DNA of 64,000 nucleotides from Deltaproteobacteria bacterium. Its GTDB lineage: Bacteria; Desulfobacterota; Binatia; UBA12015. This document shows, piece after piece, positions 23,461-32,600 of this stretch. Location: contig VGTG01000002.1 in the NCBI GenBank assembly GCA_016874795.1, positions 1-64,000 on the forward strand, given 5' to 3'. Made by a program: the position numbers and the translations under genes. The notes beneath the pieces are model-generated. The model saw only the letters and a program-made list of their open reading frames with translations. It did no database searches and had not been told where the DNA came from. Position 1 is the first letter of the stretch. Each line of letters begins with the position of its first letter.

Positions 23461-26255
23461 CCGATCCGAAGCGCTCGCCGCGGGCGGCCCGCTTCGTCGT
23501 CGGGATCGACCTCGGCACCACCAACACGACGGCGTCCTTCGCGCCGATCGGAGGCGGAGCGATCGAGTCGTTCGCGATTCCGCAGCTCGTCGCCGAAGGA
23601 GAGTGTGCGCTGCGGCCGATGCTTCCGTCCGCGCTCTATCTGGCGAGCGAGCACGACGTGCCGGCGGGCGCTCTCACGCTTCCCTGGGCGAAGGACGACC
23701 GGCGCGTGGTCGGCGTGCTCGCGCGTCGCCTCGGAGCGCGGATCGCGGGCCGCCTCGTGGTCTCCGCGAAGTCGTGGCTGTGTCATGGCGGCGTCGATCG
23801 TGAAGCGAAGATCTTGCCGTGGGGCGGAGACGTCGCGGAGAAGATCTCGCCCGTCGCCGCCTCGACCGCCGTCGTCGCGCACGTGCGGGCAGCGTGGGAC
23901 GCGGACCATCCCGAAGCGCCGCTCGCGTCGCAGGAGGTCGTCCTCACGGTTCCCGCCTCGTTCGACGAGGTCGCGCGCGAGCTGACGGTTCGCGCCGCGG
24001 AGGAAGCGGGGCTCACGCGCGTCCGTCTTCTCGAGGAGCCGCAGGCCGCGATCTACGCGTGGATCGCGGCGCATCCGGATTGGCGCGAGCGGCTGACGGG
24101 TCTCGAGCGCGTCCTCGTCCTCGACGTCGGCGGAGGAACGACGGACTTCTCCGCGATCGCGGTGCGCGGCTTCGAAGACGAGAGCTCCGGGATCGAGCTC
24201 GAGCGCGTCGCGGTCGGTGACCATCTCCTTCTCGGCGGCGACAACATGGACCTGGCGCTCGCGCGCCGCGTGACCGACCGCCACGGCGCGAGCGGTCTCG
24301 ACGCGGGCCGCTGGCAGCAGCTCACGGCGCTCTGTCGCGAAGCGAAGGAGCGGCTTCTCGGAAGCGAGCCGCCGGAATCGGTCGCGATCTCGATTCCCGG
24401 TCGCGGGCGCGGCGTCGTCGGCGGCGCGGTGCGCATCGACGTGGTCCGGGAAGACGTCCTCGCGGAGGTCCTCGAGGGCTTCTTTCCCGAGGCGACGCTC
24501 GCCGCGGAGCCGCAGCGCAGCTCCGGCGCGGGTCTCGTCGAGTTCGGACTTCCCTACGCGGCCGATCCGGGTGTGACGCGACACCTCGCGGCGTTCCTGC
24601 GCTCGAGCGGCCCGGCGGAGGAGGTCGCACCGGACGCGGTCCTCTTCAACGGAGGAGCCGTCAAGCCGGCAGCCGTTCGCGATCGCGTCCTCGATCGTCT
24701 GGAGCAGTGGTTCGGACGGCGGCCAGCGGAGCTCGCGGGCGCGGATCTCGACCTCGCGGTCTCGCGCGGCGCCGTCGCGTACGGTCTCGCGCGTCGTGGG
24801 ATCGGCGTCCGGATCACGGGCGGAGCGGCGCGTGCGTACTACCTCGGCCTCGACGATCACGCCGACGCCGCGAAGCGCCGCGTGCTGTGCGTCGTGCCGC
24901 GCGGGATGGAGGAGGGCGCCGAGATCGACGTCCGCGAGCCGGACTTCATCGTGACGGCGAACGAGCCGGTGCGCTTCTCGGTCTACTCGTCGAGCACTCG
25001 GATCGGCGACCACGGCGGCACCGTGGTCGAGGCCGCTCCGGAGACTCTCGTTCCTCTGCCGCCGATGTCGACGGTGCTTCGTTTCGGCCGCTCGCTCGTG
25101 TCCCGCGAGGTGCCCGTGCATCTCCGCTCGAGCTTGACGGAGACGGGGACACTCGAGCTCTGGTGCCTTTCGCGCACGACGGACCATCGCTGGCGGCTGG
25201 CGTTCGACCTACGCGCGCACGATGTGGCCGCGACGGAGGAGAGTCCCGACGACGCGCCTCCGGCGCGAGGCGACGAGCAGTCGCTCGTGATCGCCCCGGA
25301 GCGCGTCCAGGCGGCGTTGGCCCTGCTCGAAGGTTGCTTCGCGGGAAGCGACGTGGAGCCGGTGACGCTCGGCCGCCAGCTCGAGGACGCTCTCGACGCG
25401 GGAAAGGACTCGTGGCCGATCGCGTGCATCCGCCGGCTCTGGGATGGGCTCTTCGCCCTCTCGCGCGGGCGCGAGCGCAGCCCGGCCCACGAAGCGCGCT
25501 GGCTGAACCTCGCGGGATTCTTCCTCCGTCCGGGCTTCGGGGAGGAGCGCGATCGCTTCCGCGCGGAGCAGCTCTGGCGTCTCTTCGAGCCGGGTCTCGT
25601 CTTCGCGAACGCGACGCAGTCGCGCGCGGAGTGGTGGACGATGTGGAAGCGTGTCGCGGGCGGCTTGACGCGCGCGCAGCAGGAGGTCCTGGGTCGCGAG
25701 ATCCGCCCGGTCCTCGTTCCGGAGGCGCGGAAGCGCGGAAAGCCGCTTCGCTGGAAGGCTGGCAAGCAGGAGGAGCGCGAGATCTGGCAGGTCGCCGGCG
25801 CACTCGAGCTGCTGGAGCCGCGCGCGAAGGAAGAGCTTGCCTCGGCGCTCTCGAGTGGCATCGCGAAGGGACGCGCGGGCGACGCGGAGATCTGGGCCTT
25901 CGGCCGGCTCGCGGCGCGCGCTCTCGTCTACGGCCCCGCGAACGCGGTGATCGAGCCCGATCGGGTCGCTCGATGGCTCGAGCCGATTCTGTCCGGGTCG
26001 TGGACGCGGCCCGGTCCGACGTCGCTCGCCGTCGCGCAGGCGTCGCGGCGCACCGGCGATCGCGCGCGCGACCTTCCGCCCGAAGTCCTCGCGAAGGTCG
26101 CGGAGCGCTTGTGCGCGGCGCCAGAGGGCGCGCGCTATGCGCGCTGGGTGGAGGAGGTCGTCGCGATGGACGCGAGCCAGCAGGCCATGGTCCTCGCGGA
26201 GTCGCTGCCGAGCGGCCTTCGGCTTGCGTCCGGTGCCAATACGAACGCGTCTTGA
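23457..26255 (+). CDS. Hsp70-family protein with long C-terminal extension (DUF3731-like)
   Basis: VVGIDLGTTNTTASF, LEEPQAAIYAW, VLDVGGGTTDFSAI, GGDNMDLALA; about 300 aa C-terminal extension; GTG start overlaps previous stop. Confidence 0.9.
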   Translation: MTDPKRSPRAARFVVGIDLGTTNTTASFAPIGGGAIESFAIPQLVAEGECALRPMLPSALYLASEHDVPAGALTLPWAKDDRRVVGVLARRLGARIAGRLVVSAKSWLCHGGVDREAKILPWGGDVAEKISPVAASTAVVAHVRAAWDADHPEAPLASQEVVLTVPASFDEVARELTVRAAEEAGLTRVRLLEEPQAAIYAWIAAHPDWRERLTGLERVLVLDVGGGTTDFSAIAVRGFEDESSGIELERVAVGDHLLLGGDNMDLALARRVTDRHGASGLDAGRWQQLTALCREAKERLLGSEPPESVAISIPGRGRGVVGGAVRIDVVREDVLAEVLEGFFPEATLAAEPQRSSGAGLVEFGLPYAADPGVTRHLAAFLRSSGPAEEVAPDAVLFNGGAVKPAAVRDRVLDRLEQWFGRRPAELAGADLDLAVSRGAVAYGLARRGIGVRITGGAARAYYLGLDDHADAAKRRVLCVVPRGMEEGAEIDVREPDFIVTANEPVRFSVYSSSTRIGDHGGTVVEAAPETLVPLPPMSTVLRFGRSLVSREVPVHLRSSLTETGTLELWCLSRTTDHRWRLAFDLRAHDVAATEESPDDAPPARGDEQSLVIAPERVQAALALLEGCFAGSDVEPVTLGRQLEDALDAGKDSWPIACIRRLWDGLFALSRGRERSPAHEARWLNLAGFFLRPGFGEERDRFRAEQLWRLFEPGLVFANATQSRAEWWTMWKRVAGGLTRAQQEVLGREIRPVLVPEARKRGKPLRWKAGKQEEREIWQVAGALELLEPRAKEELASALSSGIAKGRAGDAEIWAFGRLAARALVYGPANAVIEPDRVARWLEPILSGSWTRPGPTSLAVAQASRRTGDRARDLPPEVLAKVAERLCAAPEGARYARWVEEVVAMDASQQAMVLAESLPSGLRLASGANTNAS

Positions 26256-26285
26256 GAAGAACCTCGCGCGGAGGCATCGGGCGGG

Positions 26286-26699
26286 ATGCTGGATCCGCGG
26301 GGGAGGAACGAAGCGGGCATCGCCCGCGATCCCCGCGCGGCCCGCGGGCGCGCCGCCGAGGATGCAGCCTGCGCACTTCTCGTGCGCGAGGGCTACCGCG
26401 TCCTCGAGCGGAACGTGCGGCTCGCCGGCGCGGAGATCGACGTGATCGCTCGCGACGGCGAAGTGGTCGTCTTCGTCGAGGTCCGCTCGCGCTCGAGCCG
26501 GCGCCACGGTGGACCGCTCGAGACGATCGGCGCGACGAAGCGTGTTCGCATCGCGCGCGCCGCAAGCGCCTGGCTCGCCGCGCGGCAGCGTCGTGGCGGG
26601 AGGTACCCGCCCGCGCGCTTCGACGTCGTCGGTGTGGACTGGAAGGAGGGCATCCCGCTCTGCACGCTCGTGCGAAATGCGTTCGAGAGCCCTCTCTGA
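26286..26699 (+). CDS. YraN (UPF0102) family nuclease-like protein
   Basis: GRAAEDAACALLVREGYRVLERNVRLAGAEIDVIARDGEVVVFVEVRSRSSRRHGGPLETIGATKRVRIARAASAWLA. Confidence 0.92.
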   Translation: MLDPRGRNEAGIARDPRAARGRAAEDAACALLVREGYRVLERNVRLAGAEIDVIARDGEVVVFVEVRSRSSRRHGGPLETIGATKRVRIARAASAWLAARQRRGGRYPPARFDVVGVDWKEGIPLCTLVRNAFESPL

Positions 26700-26780
26700 G
26701 ACGGCTGCGCGGCGCCGATCGAGCGGCCCGCGGCGCACGCCCTTTCTCTGCGCCACCGGACGTGTTTACGAAGGAGCCGC

Positions 26781-28058
26781 ATGCTCGACATCCGCCTCAT
26801 CCGGGATGACCCCGACGCCGTGAAGAGCGGGCTCGCGACCGTCCAGTGCCCGCCTTCGGTCGTCGACGACATCCTCGCCGCCGATCAGCGGCGCCGGGAC
26901 GCGCTGCACGATCTCGAGACGAAGCGCGCCGAGCGCACACGGCGATCGAAGGAGATCGGTGCGCTTCCGCCGGACCAACGGCAGTCGGCCGGCGCCGCGC
27001 TGAAGTCGCTCTCGACCGCGATCGCCGAGGCCGAAGCCGTCGCGGAGGCTGCGGAGTCGGAGTTCACGCAGAAGATGCTGGAGGTCCCGAACCTACCGCA
27101 TCCGGACGTACCCGTCGGCCCCGACGACTCGGCGAACGTCGTCGTGCGGACCGCCGGAGAGCAGCGCTTGTTCCCTTTCACGCCGAAACCGCACTGGGAG
27201 ATCGGTCCGGCGCTCGGCGCGATCGACTTCGAGCGCGGCGTCAAGATCTCCGGAAGCCGCTTCTACGTGCTGACGGGTGCGGGCGCGCGGCTGCAGCGCG
27301 CGCTGATCACGTTCATGCTGGACGTGCACACGCGACATCACGGCTACGTCGAGATCTACCCTCCGGCGATGGTGAAGCAGGAGTGTCTCGTCGGGACCGG
27401 CAACTTGCCGAAGTTCGGCGACACGATGTACCGCGACGCCGAGGACGACTTCTGGTTCGTGCCGACGGCGGAGGTTCCCGTCACGAACCTCTACCGCGAC
27501 GAGATCCTCGACGGTCGCTCGCTGCCGATCCGTCACGTCGCGTACTCGCCGTGCTTCCGCCGCGAGCGCATGTCCGCGGGCCGCGACGTGCGGGGCATCA
27601 AGCGCGGCCACCAGTTCGACAAGGTCGAGATGGTGAAGTTCGTCGCTCCCGAGTCGTCCGACGCGGAGCTTCAGTCGCTTCTCGCGGACGCGGAGGACAT
27701 CTGCGTTCGCCTCGGTCTCCCGCACCGCGTCTTGCAGATGTGCACCGGCGACCTGAGCTTCGTCGCGGCGATGAAGTACGACGTGGAGATATGGGCGCCG
27801 GGCTGCGGCGAGTGGCTCGAGGTCAGCTCCTGCTCCAATTTCCGTGACTTCCAGGCGCGGCGCGCACAGATCCGCTTCCGTCGCGAGGCGGGAGCGCGCC
27901 CCGAGCTCGTGCACACGCTGAACGGCTCGGGCCTCGCGCTGCCCCGCGTCCTGATCGCGGTCCTCGAGACGTACCAGCAGGAGGACGGCTCGGTGGTCGT
28001 GCCCGAGGCTCTCCGTCCGTATCTCGGCGGCGAGGAGGTACTCCGGCCGGCCGGCTGA
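26781..28058 (+). CDS. serS: Serine-tRNA ligase
   Basis: MLDIRLIRDDPDAVKSGLA...PTAEVPVTNLYRDEIL...YSPCFRRERMSAGRDVRGIKRGHQFDKVEMVKF...HTLNGSGLALPRVLIAVLETYQQEDGSV. Confidence 0.97.
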   Translation: MLDIRLIRDDPDAVKSGLATVQCPPSVVDDILAADQRRRDALHDLETKRAERTRRSKEIGALPPDQRQSAGAALKSLSTAIAEAEAVAEAAESEFTQKMLEVPNLPHPDVPVGPDDSANVVVRTAGEQRLFPFTPKPHWEIGPALGAIDFERGVKISGSRFYVLTGAGARLQRALITFMLDVHTRHHGYVEIYPPAMVKQECLVGTGNLPKFGDTMYRDAEDDFWFVPTAEVPVTNLYRDEILDGRSLPIRHVAYSPCFRRERMSAGRDVRGIKRGHQFDKVEMVKFVAPESSDAELQSLLADAEDICVRLGLPHRVLQMCTGDLSFVAAMKYDVEIWAPGCGEWLEVSSCSNFRDFQARRAQIRFRREAGARPELVHTLNGSGLALPRVLIAVLETYQQEDGSVVVPEALRPYLGGEEVLRPAG

Positions 28059-28108
28059 AGCGTGCGCGAAGGGCACGCAACGCCGAGGTGGTCCGCGGGG
28101 CGACGTCG

Positions 28109-29965
28109 ATGCGCATTCTCGTCCTGGTGAAGGAGGTTCCCGAGGTCTCCGACCTCGAGCTCGATCCGGTCACGCGGCGCCTGCGCCGCGAGGGGGTCGC
28201 GACGCTGATCAATCCGTTCGACCGGCGCGCGGTCCTCGAGGCGACGCGCCTTCGGACGGAGCTCGGAGGAAGCATCGCGGTCTTGAGCATGGGCCCGCCA
28301 CAGACCGAGCGGAGCCTGCGCGAGTGTCTCGGGCTCGGCGTCGATCGCGCGTTCCACCTCTGCGATCCGGCGTTCGCCGGTGCGGACACTCTCGCGACGG
28401 CGCGTACGCTCGCGCGAGCCGCGCGGAAGATCGGCTTCGATCTGATCCTCGCGGGACGCTACAGCATCGACTCCGACACGGGTCAGGTCGGCCCGGAGGT
28501 CGCGGCCCTCCTCGGCATCCCGTTCCTCGGCGGCGTACGACGGCTCGTCGCGACGAAGACCGAGGCGGGCGCGCGGCTCGAGGTCGAGTGCGAGGGCGAT
28601 GACGGCTTCGCCGATCTCGCGTGTGAGACGCCCGCCGTCGTCACGTGCACGGATCGCTGGAAGACGCGCGTCCCGCGCGTGCTCCCGGACGACGAGGCGG
28701 CCGAGCAAGCGAGGGTCACGCGCTGGACGAGCGCCGATCTCGGCGGAGCGGCGACGGACTACGGGCAGGCGGGCTCTCCCACGTGGGTCGAGGAGGTGCA
28801 GCCGGTCGAATCGAAGCGCGCTCGCCTCCGGCACACGTACGCGGACGAGCCCGAGGCGACGCGTACGTCGCTGCTCGCGACCGTCGAGAGCGCTCGCTCC
28901 GCGGCACGGAGCACGCACCGCGGCACGACGCCGCAACATCCGCGGCGGACCGATCCGAGCGGCGGGGTCTGGGTCATCGGCGAGCGCGCCCCGGACGGAG
29001 GGGTGCGGCCGGTCACCTGGGAGCTCCTGGGCGCCGCCGATGCTCTCGCGCGCGCGACCTCGACGGGCACGTCGGTTTTTCTACTCGACCCGCACCTTCC
29101 ACCAGATCGCATTGTCCCTCGCTCTACCGATCACGCAGCTCTCGCAGGCGAGCTCGGGGCGCGCGGCGGGGATGTCCTGCTGCTCGCGGAAGGAGACCGG
29201 GCCGGGGCGGCGCCCGAGCGCGCACTCGCGTGTCTCGAGGCCGCGATCCGAGAGTACGCGCCGCGGATCGTTCTCGCTCCCGCGACGTCGCTCGGCCGCG
29301 AGCGCATTCCACAGGTGGCCGCGCGCCTCGGGCTCGGCCTGACGGGGGACGCGATCGGCGTCGCGCTCGACGGCGAAGGGCGCCTCCGGCAGCTGAAGCC
29401 CGCGTTCGGAGGGCAGGTGGTAGCGCCGATCCTGACCAAGACGAGACCGGAGATGGCGACGCTCCGCCCGGGTGTCCTCGATCCGGCGTTGCCCGATGCG
29501 GGCCGTCCGGCTGCGGAGCGGATCGCTCTTCCGACAACCGGTCCCGCCGCGGAGCGCATCGTCTGCTCGCGGCTCGTGGAGGAAGTGGATCGCGCGGGAG
29601 CCGACCTCGAGGAAGCGCGAATCGTCGTGTGCGTCGGCTTTGGTCTCGGCGAGGCGGGCGTCGCGCGGGCGCAGGAGCTCGCCTCGCGGCTCGGCGGCGT
29701 CGTCGCGGGAACGCGTCGTGTGTGCGATCTCGGCTGGCTGCCGCGCCAGATGCAGGTCGGGATCTCCGGTCGGAGCGTCGCACCCGACCTCTACGTTGCG
29801 CTCGGCGTGCGCGGCTCCTTCAACCACATGGTCGGGATCCGGCGCGCGCAAACGGTCGTCGCGGTGAACCGGGATCCCGAGGCCGAGGTGTTTGCAGGGG
29901 CGGACCTCGGCATCGTCGGCGACGCGACCGAGGTTCTCGAGATGCTGATCTCGGCTCTCTCCTGA
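28109..29965 (+). CDS. Electron transfer flavoprotein, single-chain EtfB-EtfA fusion
   Basis: N-terminal EtfB-like MRILVLVKEVPEVSDLELDPVTRRLRREGVATLINPFDRRAVLEA...GPPQTERSLRECLGLGVDRAF...GRYSIDSDTGQVGPEVAALLGIP; C-terminal EtfA-like RERIPQVAARLGLGLTGD...SGRSVAPDLYVALGVRGSFNHMVGIRRAQTVVAVNRDPEAEVFAGADLGIVGDATEVLEML. Confidence 0.9.
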   Translation: MRILVLVKEVPEVSDLELDPVTRRLRREGVATLINPFDRRAVLEATRLRTELGGSIAVLSMGPPQTERSLRECLGLGVDRAFHLCDPAFAGADTLATARTLARAARKIGFDLILAGRYSIDSDTGQVGPEVAALLGIPFLGGVRRLVATKTEAGARLEVECEGDDGFADLACETPAVVTCTDRWKTRVPRVLPDDEAAEQARVTRWTSADLGGAATDYGQAGSPTWVEEVQPVESKRARLRHTYADEPEATRTSLLATVESARSAARSTHRGTTPQHPRRTDPSGGVWVIGERAPDGGVRPVTWELLGAADALARATSTGTSVFLLDPHLPPDRIVPRSTDHAALAGELGARGGDVLLLAEGDRAGAAPERALACLEAAIREYAPRIVLAPATSLGRERIPQVAARLGLGLTGDAIGVALDGEGRLRQLKPAFGGQVVAPILTKTRPEMATLRPGVLDPALPDAGRPAAERIALPTTGPAAERIVCSRLVEEVDRAGADLEEARIVVCVGFGLGEAGVARAQELASRLGGVVAGTRRVCDLGWLPRQMQVGISGRSVAPDLYVALGVRGSFNHMVGIRRAQTVVAVNRDPEAEVFAGADLGIVGDATEVLEMLISALS

Positions 29966-29968
29966 GAG

Positions 29969-30583
29969 CTACTCGAGGATCTTCTTCTCGCGGATCTCGA
30001 GGTTCGGGCCGAGCGTGTAGACGAGCGGTACGCCCGTCGCGAGGTTCAGCTCGAGCACCTGCTCGCGCGTCAGCTTCTCGAGGTCCATCACGATCGAGCG
30101 CAGGCTGTTGCCGTGCGCTGCGACGAGAACGTCCTCACCGGCTTCGAGCGCGGGGCGGATGCGCTTTTCGAAGTAGGGCAGGGTGCGCGCCGCAGTGTCC
30201 TTCAAGCTCTCGCCCTTCGGCGGCGCGATGTCGTAGCTGCGCCGCCACTGGTGCACCTGCTCGGCGCCGTACTTCTCGGCCGTCTCCGCTTTGTTCAGCC
30301 CCTGGAGATCGCCATAGTGACGCTCGTTCAGTGCCTGGTCCCGCTCCACCGGAAGGTCGGTCGCGCCGAGCTCCTCGAGGACGATGCGGAGGGTCTCCTG
30401 CGCGCGCTGCAGCTCCGAGGTGAAGCAGCGCGAGAACGAGAGGCTCGATTCGCGCAATCGCGTGCCGGCGCGACGCGCCTCGGTGCGGCCCTTGTCGGTG
30501 AGGGGGACGTCGACCCAGCCCGTGAAGCGGTTCTCGAGGTTCCATTGCGATTCGCCGTGGCGAAGCAGGACGAGTCTGGACAC
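29969..30583 (-). CDS. gpmA: 2,3-bisphosphoglycerate-dependent phosphoglycerate mutase
   Basis: SRLVLLRHGESQWNLENRFTGWVDVPLTDKG...LNERHYGDLQGLNKAETAEKYG...VAAHGNSLRSIVM. Confidence 0.95.
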   Translation of the reverse strand: MSRLVLLRHGESQWNLENRFTGWVDVPLTDKGRTEARRAGTRLRESSLSFSRCFTSELQRAQETLRIVLEELGATDLPVERDQALNERHYGDLQGLNKAETAEKYGAEQVHQWRRSYDIAPPKGESLKDTAARTLPYFEKRIRPALEAGEDVLVAAHGNSLRSIVMDLEKLTREQVLELNLATGVPLVYTLGPNLEIREKKILE

Positions 30584-30640
30584 GGTGATCCTCCGGAAGT
30601 TAGAGCGTGGAAGAGAGCGCGTGCGAAAAGGGAGGGCGCC

Positions 30641-30832
30641 ATGAAGATCGTCGTCGACTTCGACAAGTGCAACAGCAACGCAGTGTGCCAGGTGGCAGCG
30701 CCCGAGGTCTTCGAAGTCCGAGAGGACAACTTCCTCTACATCCTCGACGAGAACCCGCCCGAAGGCCTGCGTGCGAAGGTCGAGGCGGCCGTCCGCGGCT
30801 GTCCGACGAAGGCGATCTCGCTCGAGGACTGA
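30641..30832 (+). CDS. Small ferredoxin, probably [3Fe-4S] type
   Basis: MKIVVDFDKCNSNAVCQVAAPEVFEVREDNFLYIL...VRGCPTKAISLED with three Cys. Confidence 0.88.
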   Translation: MKIVVDFDKCNSNAVCQVAAPEVFEVREDNFLYILDENPPEGLRAKVEAAVRGCPTKAISLED

Positions 30833-30836
30833 ACGC

Positions 30837-31199
30837 TCACGCACGCTCCGGTTCATCCGGAGGGGGTGCCGGCGGGCCGCCGGTGATCGGCCGCTCCGGC
30901 TCGCCGATGCAGTAGGCGCAGCGGCAGAGCGCGCGCAGCTCCGGTAGAAGGAAGACGCTCTCGTGGCCGTCCGTCCAAGTGAAGAAGATGCTTCGATCGC
31001 CGAGCATCTCCACGTCGCCGAGCTGCGTTCCAGGGCCGCCGGGAAGCTCGCCCGCTTCGCGGAGCTTCGTGCAGTCGTCGCACGGGCAGTGGGCGCGGAT
31101 GTGCGTGTACGGCATGATCGACTCGTGACCACCCTCCCAGTCGATGCCGAGAGCGTAGTGGCCGACGCGGCTCGTGCTGCGAATCTTCGGCGAAGCCAC
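30837..31199 (-). CDS. DUF971-like (gamma-butyrobetaine hydroxylase N-terminal-like) protein
   Basis: ALGIDWEGGHESIMPYTHIRAHCPCDDCTKLRE...FTWTDGHESVFLLPELRALCRCAYC. Confidence 0.85.
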   Translation of the reverse strand: MASPKIRSTSRVGHYALGIDWEGGHESIMPYTHIRAHCPCDDCTKLREAGELPGGPGTQLGDVEMLGDRSIFFTWTDGHESVFLLPELRALCRCAYCIGEPERPITGGPPAPPPDEPERA

Positions 31200-32246
31200 G
31201 ACCGGAAGCGTAGGGCAGGGGCCTCCCCGCTACAAGGCGAGCGGGCGGGCCGGGCCGTCGCAGTCTCTTTCGCGGTTGCTCTCGCGTTCGTTGCGGTTCG
31301 GAGCGAGGTTGCGTCCCCGGCGCCGATGTCGTCGGCGGACGCCGAGCGGCGCATTGGCGAGAGCGTCACCGTCGACGCGCTCGTCGAGGGCGTGATCTGC
31401 TCGCCCCGGGCCTGCCTCCTCTCGCTCGGCTCGGGCTGGAGCGGTCTCGTCGCGACGATCGCGGCCGCGGACGTCGCGGGATTCCCGCCGCCCAAGGAGA
31501 CGTACGAAGGCCGGCGCGTGCACATCCGCGGCGTCGTGGTCGAGCGCGAAGGGCGCCCGCGGATCGAGCTGACGGACCGATCGCGCATCGAGATCGTGCC
31601 CGAGGCGGCGCCGGCGTCCGCTTCCGGAAAGACCCGTTCGCGCGTCGTTTCGACTCGTCGCAGCGAGGGCGGGGCCGCCGGGGGCACGAGCGCTCCGACC
31701 GTCGGAGAGGAAGCATCCGCGCCGCAAGCCGCGCCGCCGCCTCGCACCGAGACGCGCGTTCAGGTCTCGGGCGGATTGCAAGGCGACGCTTCTCGGGTCG
31801 ACGAGATCGTGCGCGAGCTTCGCGAGGAGGCCGGCGAGCCGTCACCGCTCGAGGAGCCCGGCGCGAGCGGCTCGCAGGCCACCGTGAGCGGACTCCGCGA
31901 CCGCGTCTCCAAGCAGTCGCAGACGATCGAGTCCCTGGAAGGCGAGGTCGCTGCTCTCGAGGAGCGCCTCGCCGAGCTCGAGAGCCAGCCTCCGCCCGCT
32001 CCGCCTCCTCCGCCGGGATCGATGGAAGGCGTACCGCAGATGGAGCCGTACGTCGTGCCGGCGCGGAGCGGACTTCGCGAGCGACGCGTCCGCACGGGAT
32101 GGTCGACGCAGCGTCTCGTCCGCGAGTTCGGCACGCCGCGCCAGGTCGAGCCGCTGCCGGGCGGCGGCTCCGTCTGGTACTACGACGGCGGTCGAGCGGT
32201 CACGGTCGGAGAGCGCGGGCGCGTCGTCTCCGCGACGGGCTTCTGA
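31158..32246 (+). CDS. Exported hypothetical protein with OB-like N-terminal domain and coiled coil; start uncertain (GTG 31158 or ATG 31326)
   Basis: Hydrophobic AVAVSFAVALAFVAV lies upstream of first ATG; VTVDALVEGVICSPRACLLSLGSGWSGLVATI, coiled coil SKQSQTIESLEGEVAALEERLAELE, C-terminal FGTPRQVEPLPGGGSVWYYDGGRAVTVGERGRV. Confidence 0.65.
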   Translation: MADAARAANLRRSHDRKRRAGASPLQGERAGRAVAVSFAVALAFVAVRSEVASPAPMSSADAERRIGESVTVDALVEGVICSPRACLLSLGSGWSGLVATIAAADVAGFPPPKETYEGRRVHIRGVVVEREGRPRIELTDRSRIEIVPEAAPASASGKTRSRVVSTRRSEGGAAGGTSAPTVGEEASAPQAAPPPRTETRVQVSGGLQGDASRVDEIVRELREEAGEPSPLEEPGASGSQATVSGLRDRVSKQSQTIESLEGEVAALEERLAELESQPPPAPPPPPGSMEGVPQMEPYVVPARSGLRERRVRTGWSTQRLVREFGTPRQVEPLPGGGSVWYYDGGRAVTVGERGRVVSATGF

Positions 32247-32312
32247 GCCTCGCTCGCGCGGACGGCCGAGAGGAACAACGGTGGCGGACACGCGGAGAGC
32301 GGGCGACGCGCG

Positions 32313-32540
32313 TCAAGCGTCGGGCTTCTTCGCCTCCTGGCTCGCGGCGGCCCTGCGTGCCTCGTCGCCGTCCGTGGGGAGATCGGAGGGCGGCCCCTCG
32401 TCGCGTCGGTCGAGCGCGTCGCGGAAGTCACGAAGAGACTTCCCGACGAAGCTCCCGAGCTCGGGGAGCTTGCGAGGTCCGAAGATCAGGAGCACCAAGA
32501 CGAGGATGATGATCAGCTCCGGAACGCCGAGCCCGAACAT
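32313..32540 (-). CDS. tatA: Sec-independent translocase protein TatA/E
   Basis: [43 protein letters not shown]. Confidence 0.93.
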   Translation of the reverse strand: MFGLGVPELIIILVLVLLIFGPRKLPELGSFVGKSLRDFRDALDRRDEGPPSDLPTDGDEARRAAASQEAKKPDA

Positions 32541-32600
32541 GCTCGAGATACCAACGCGCGCGCCGACGTCTGTCAAGCGCGCGCGCGCATTTCGCGGGCG

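Noticed and set aside
24946-26565. 539 aa minus-strand ORF
   Set aside because: Arg/Ser/Pro-rich shadow of the second Hsp70 gene and yraN.
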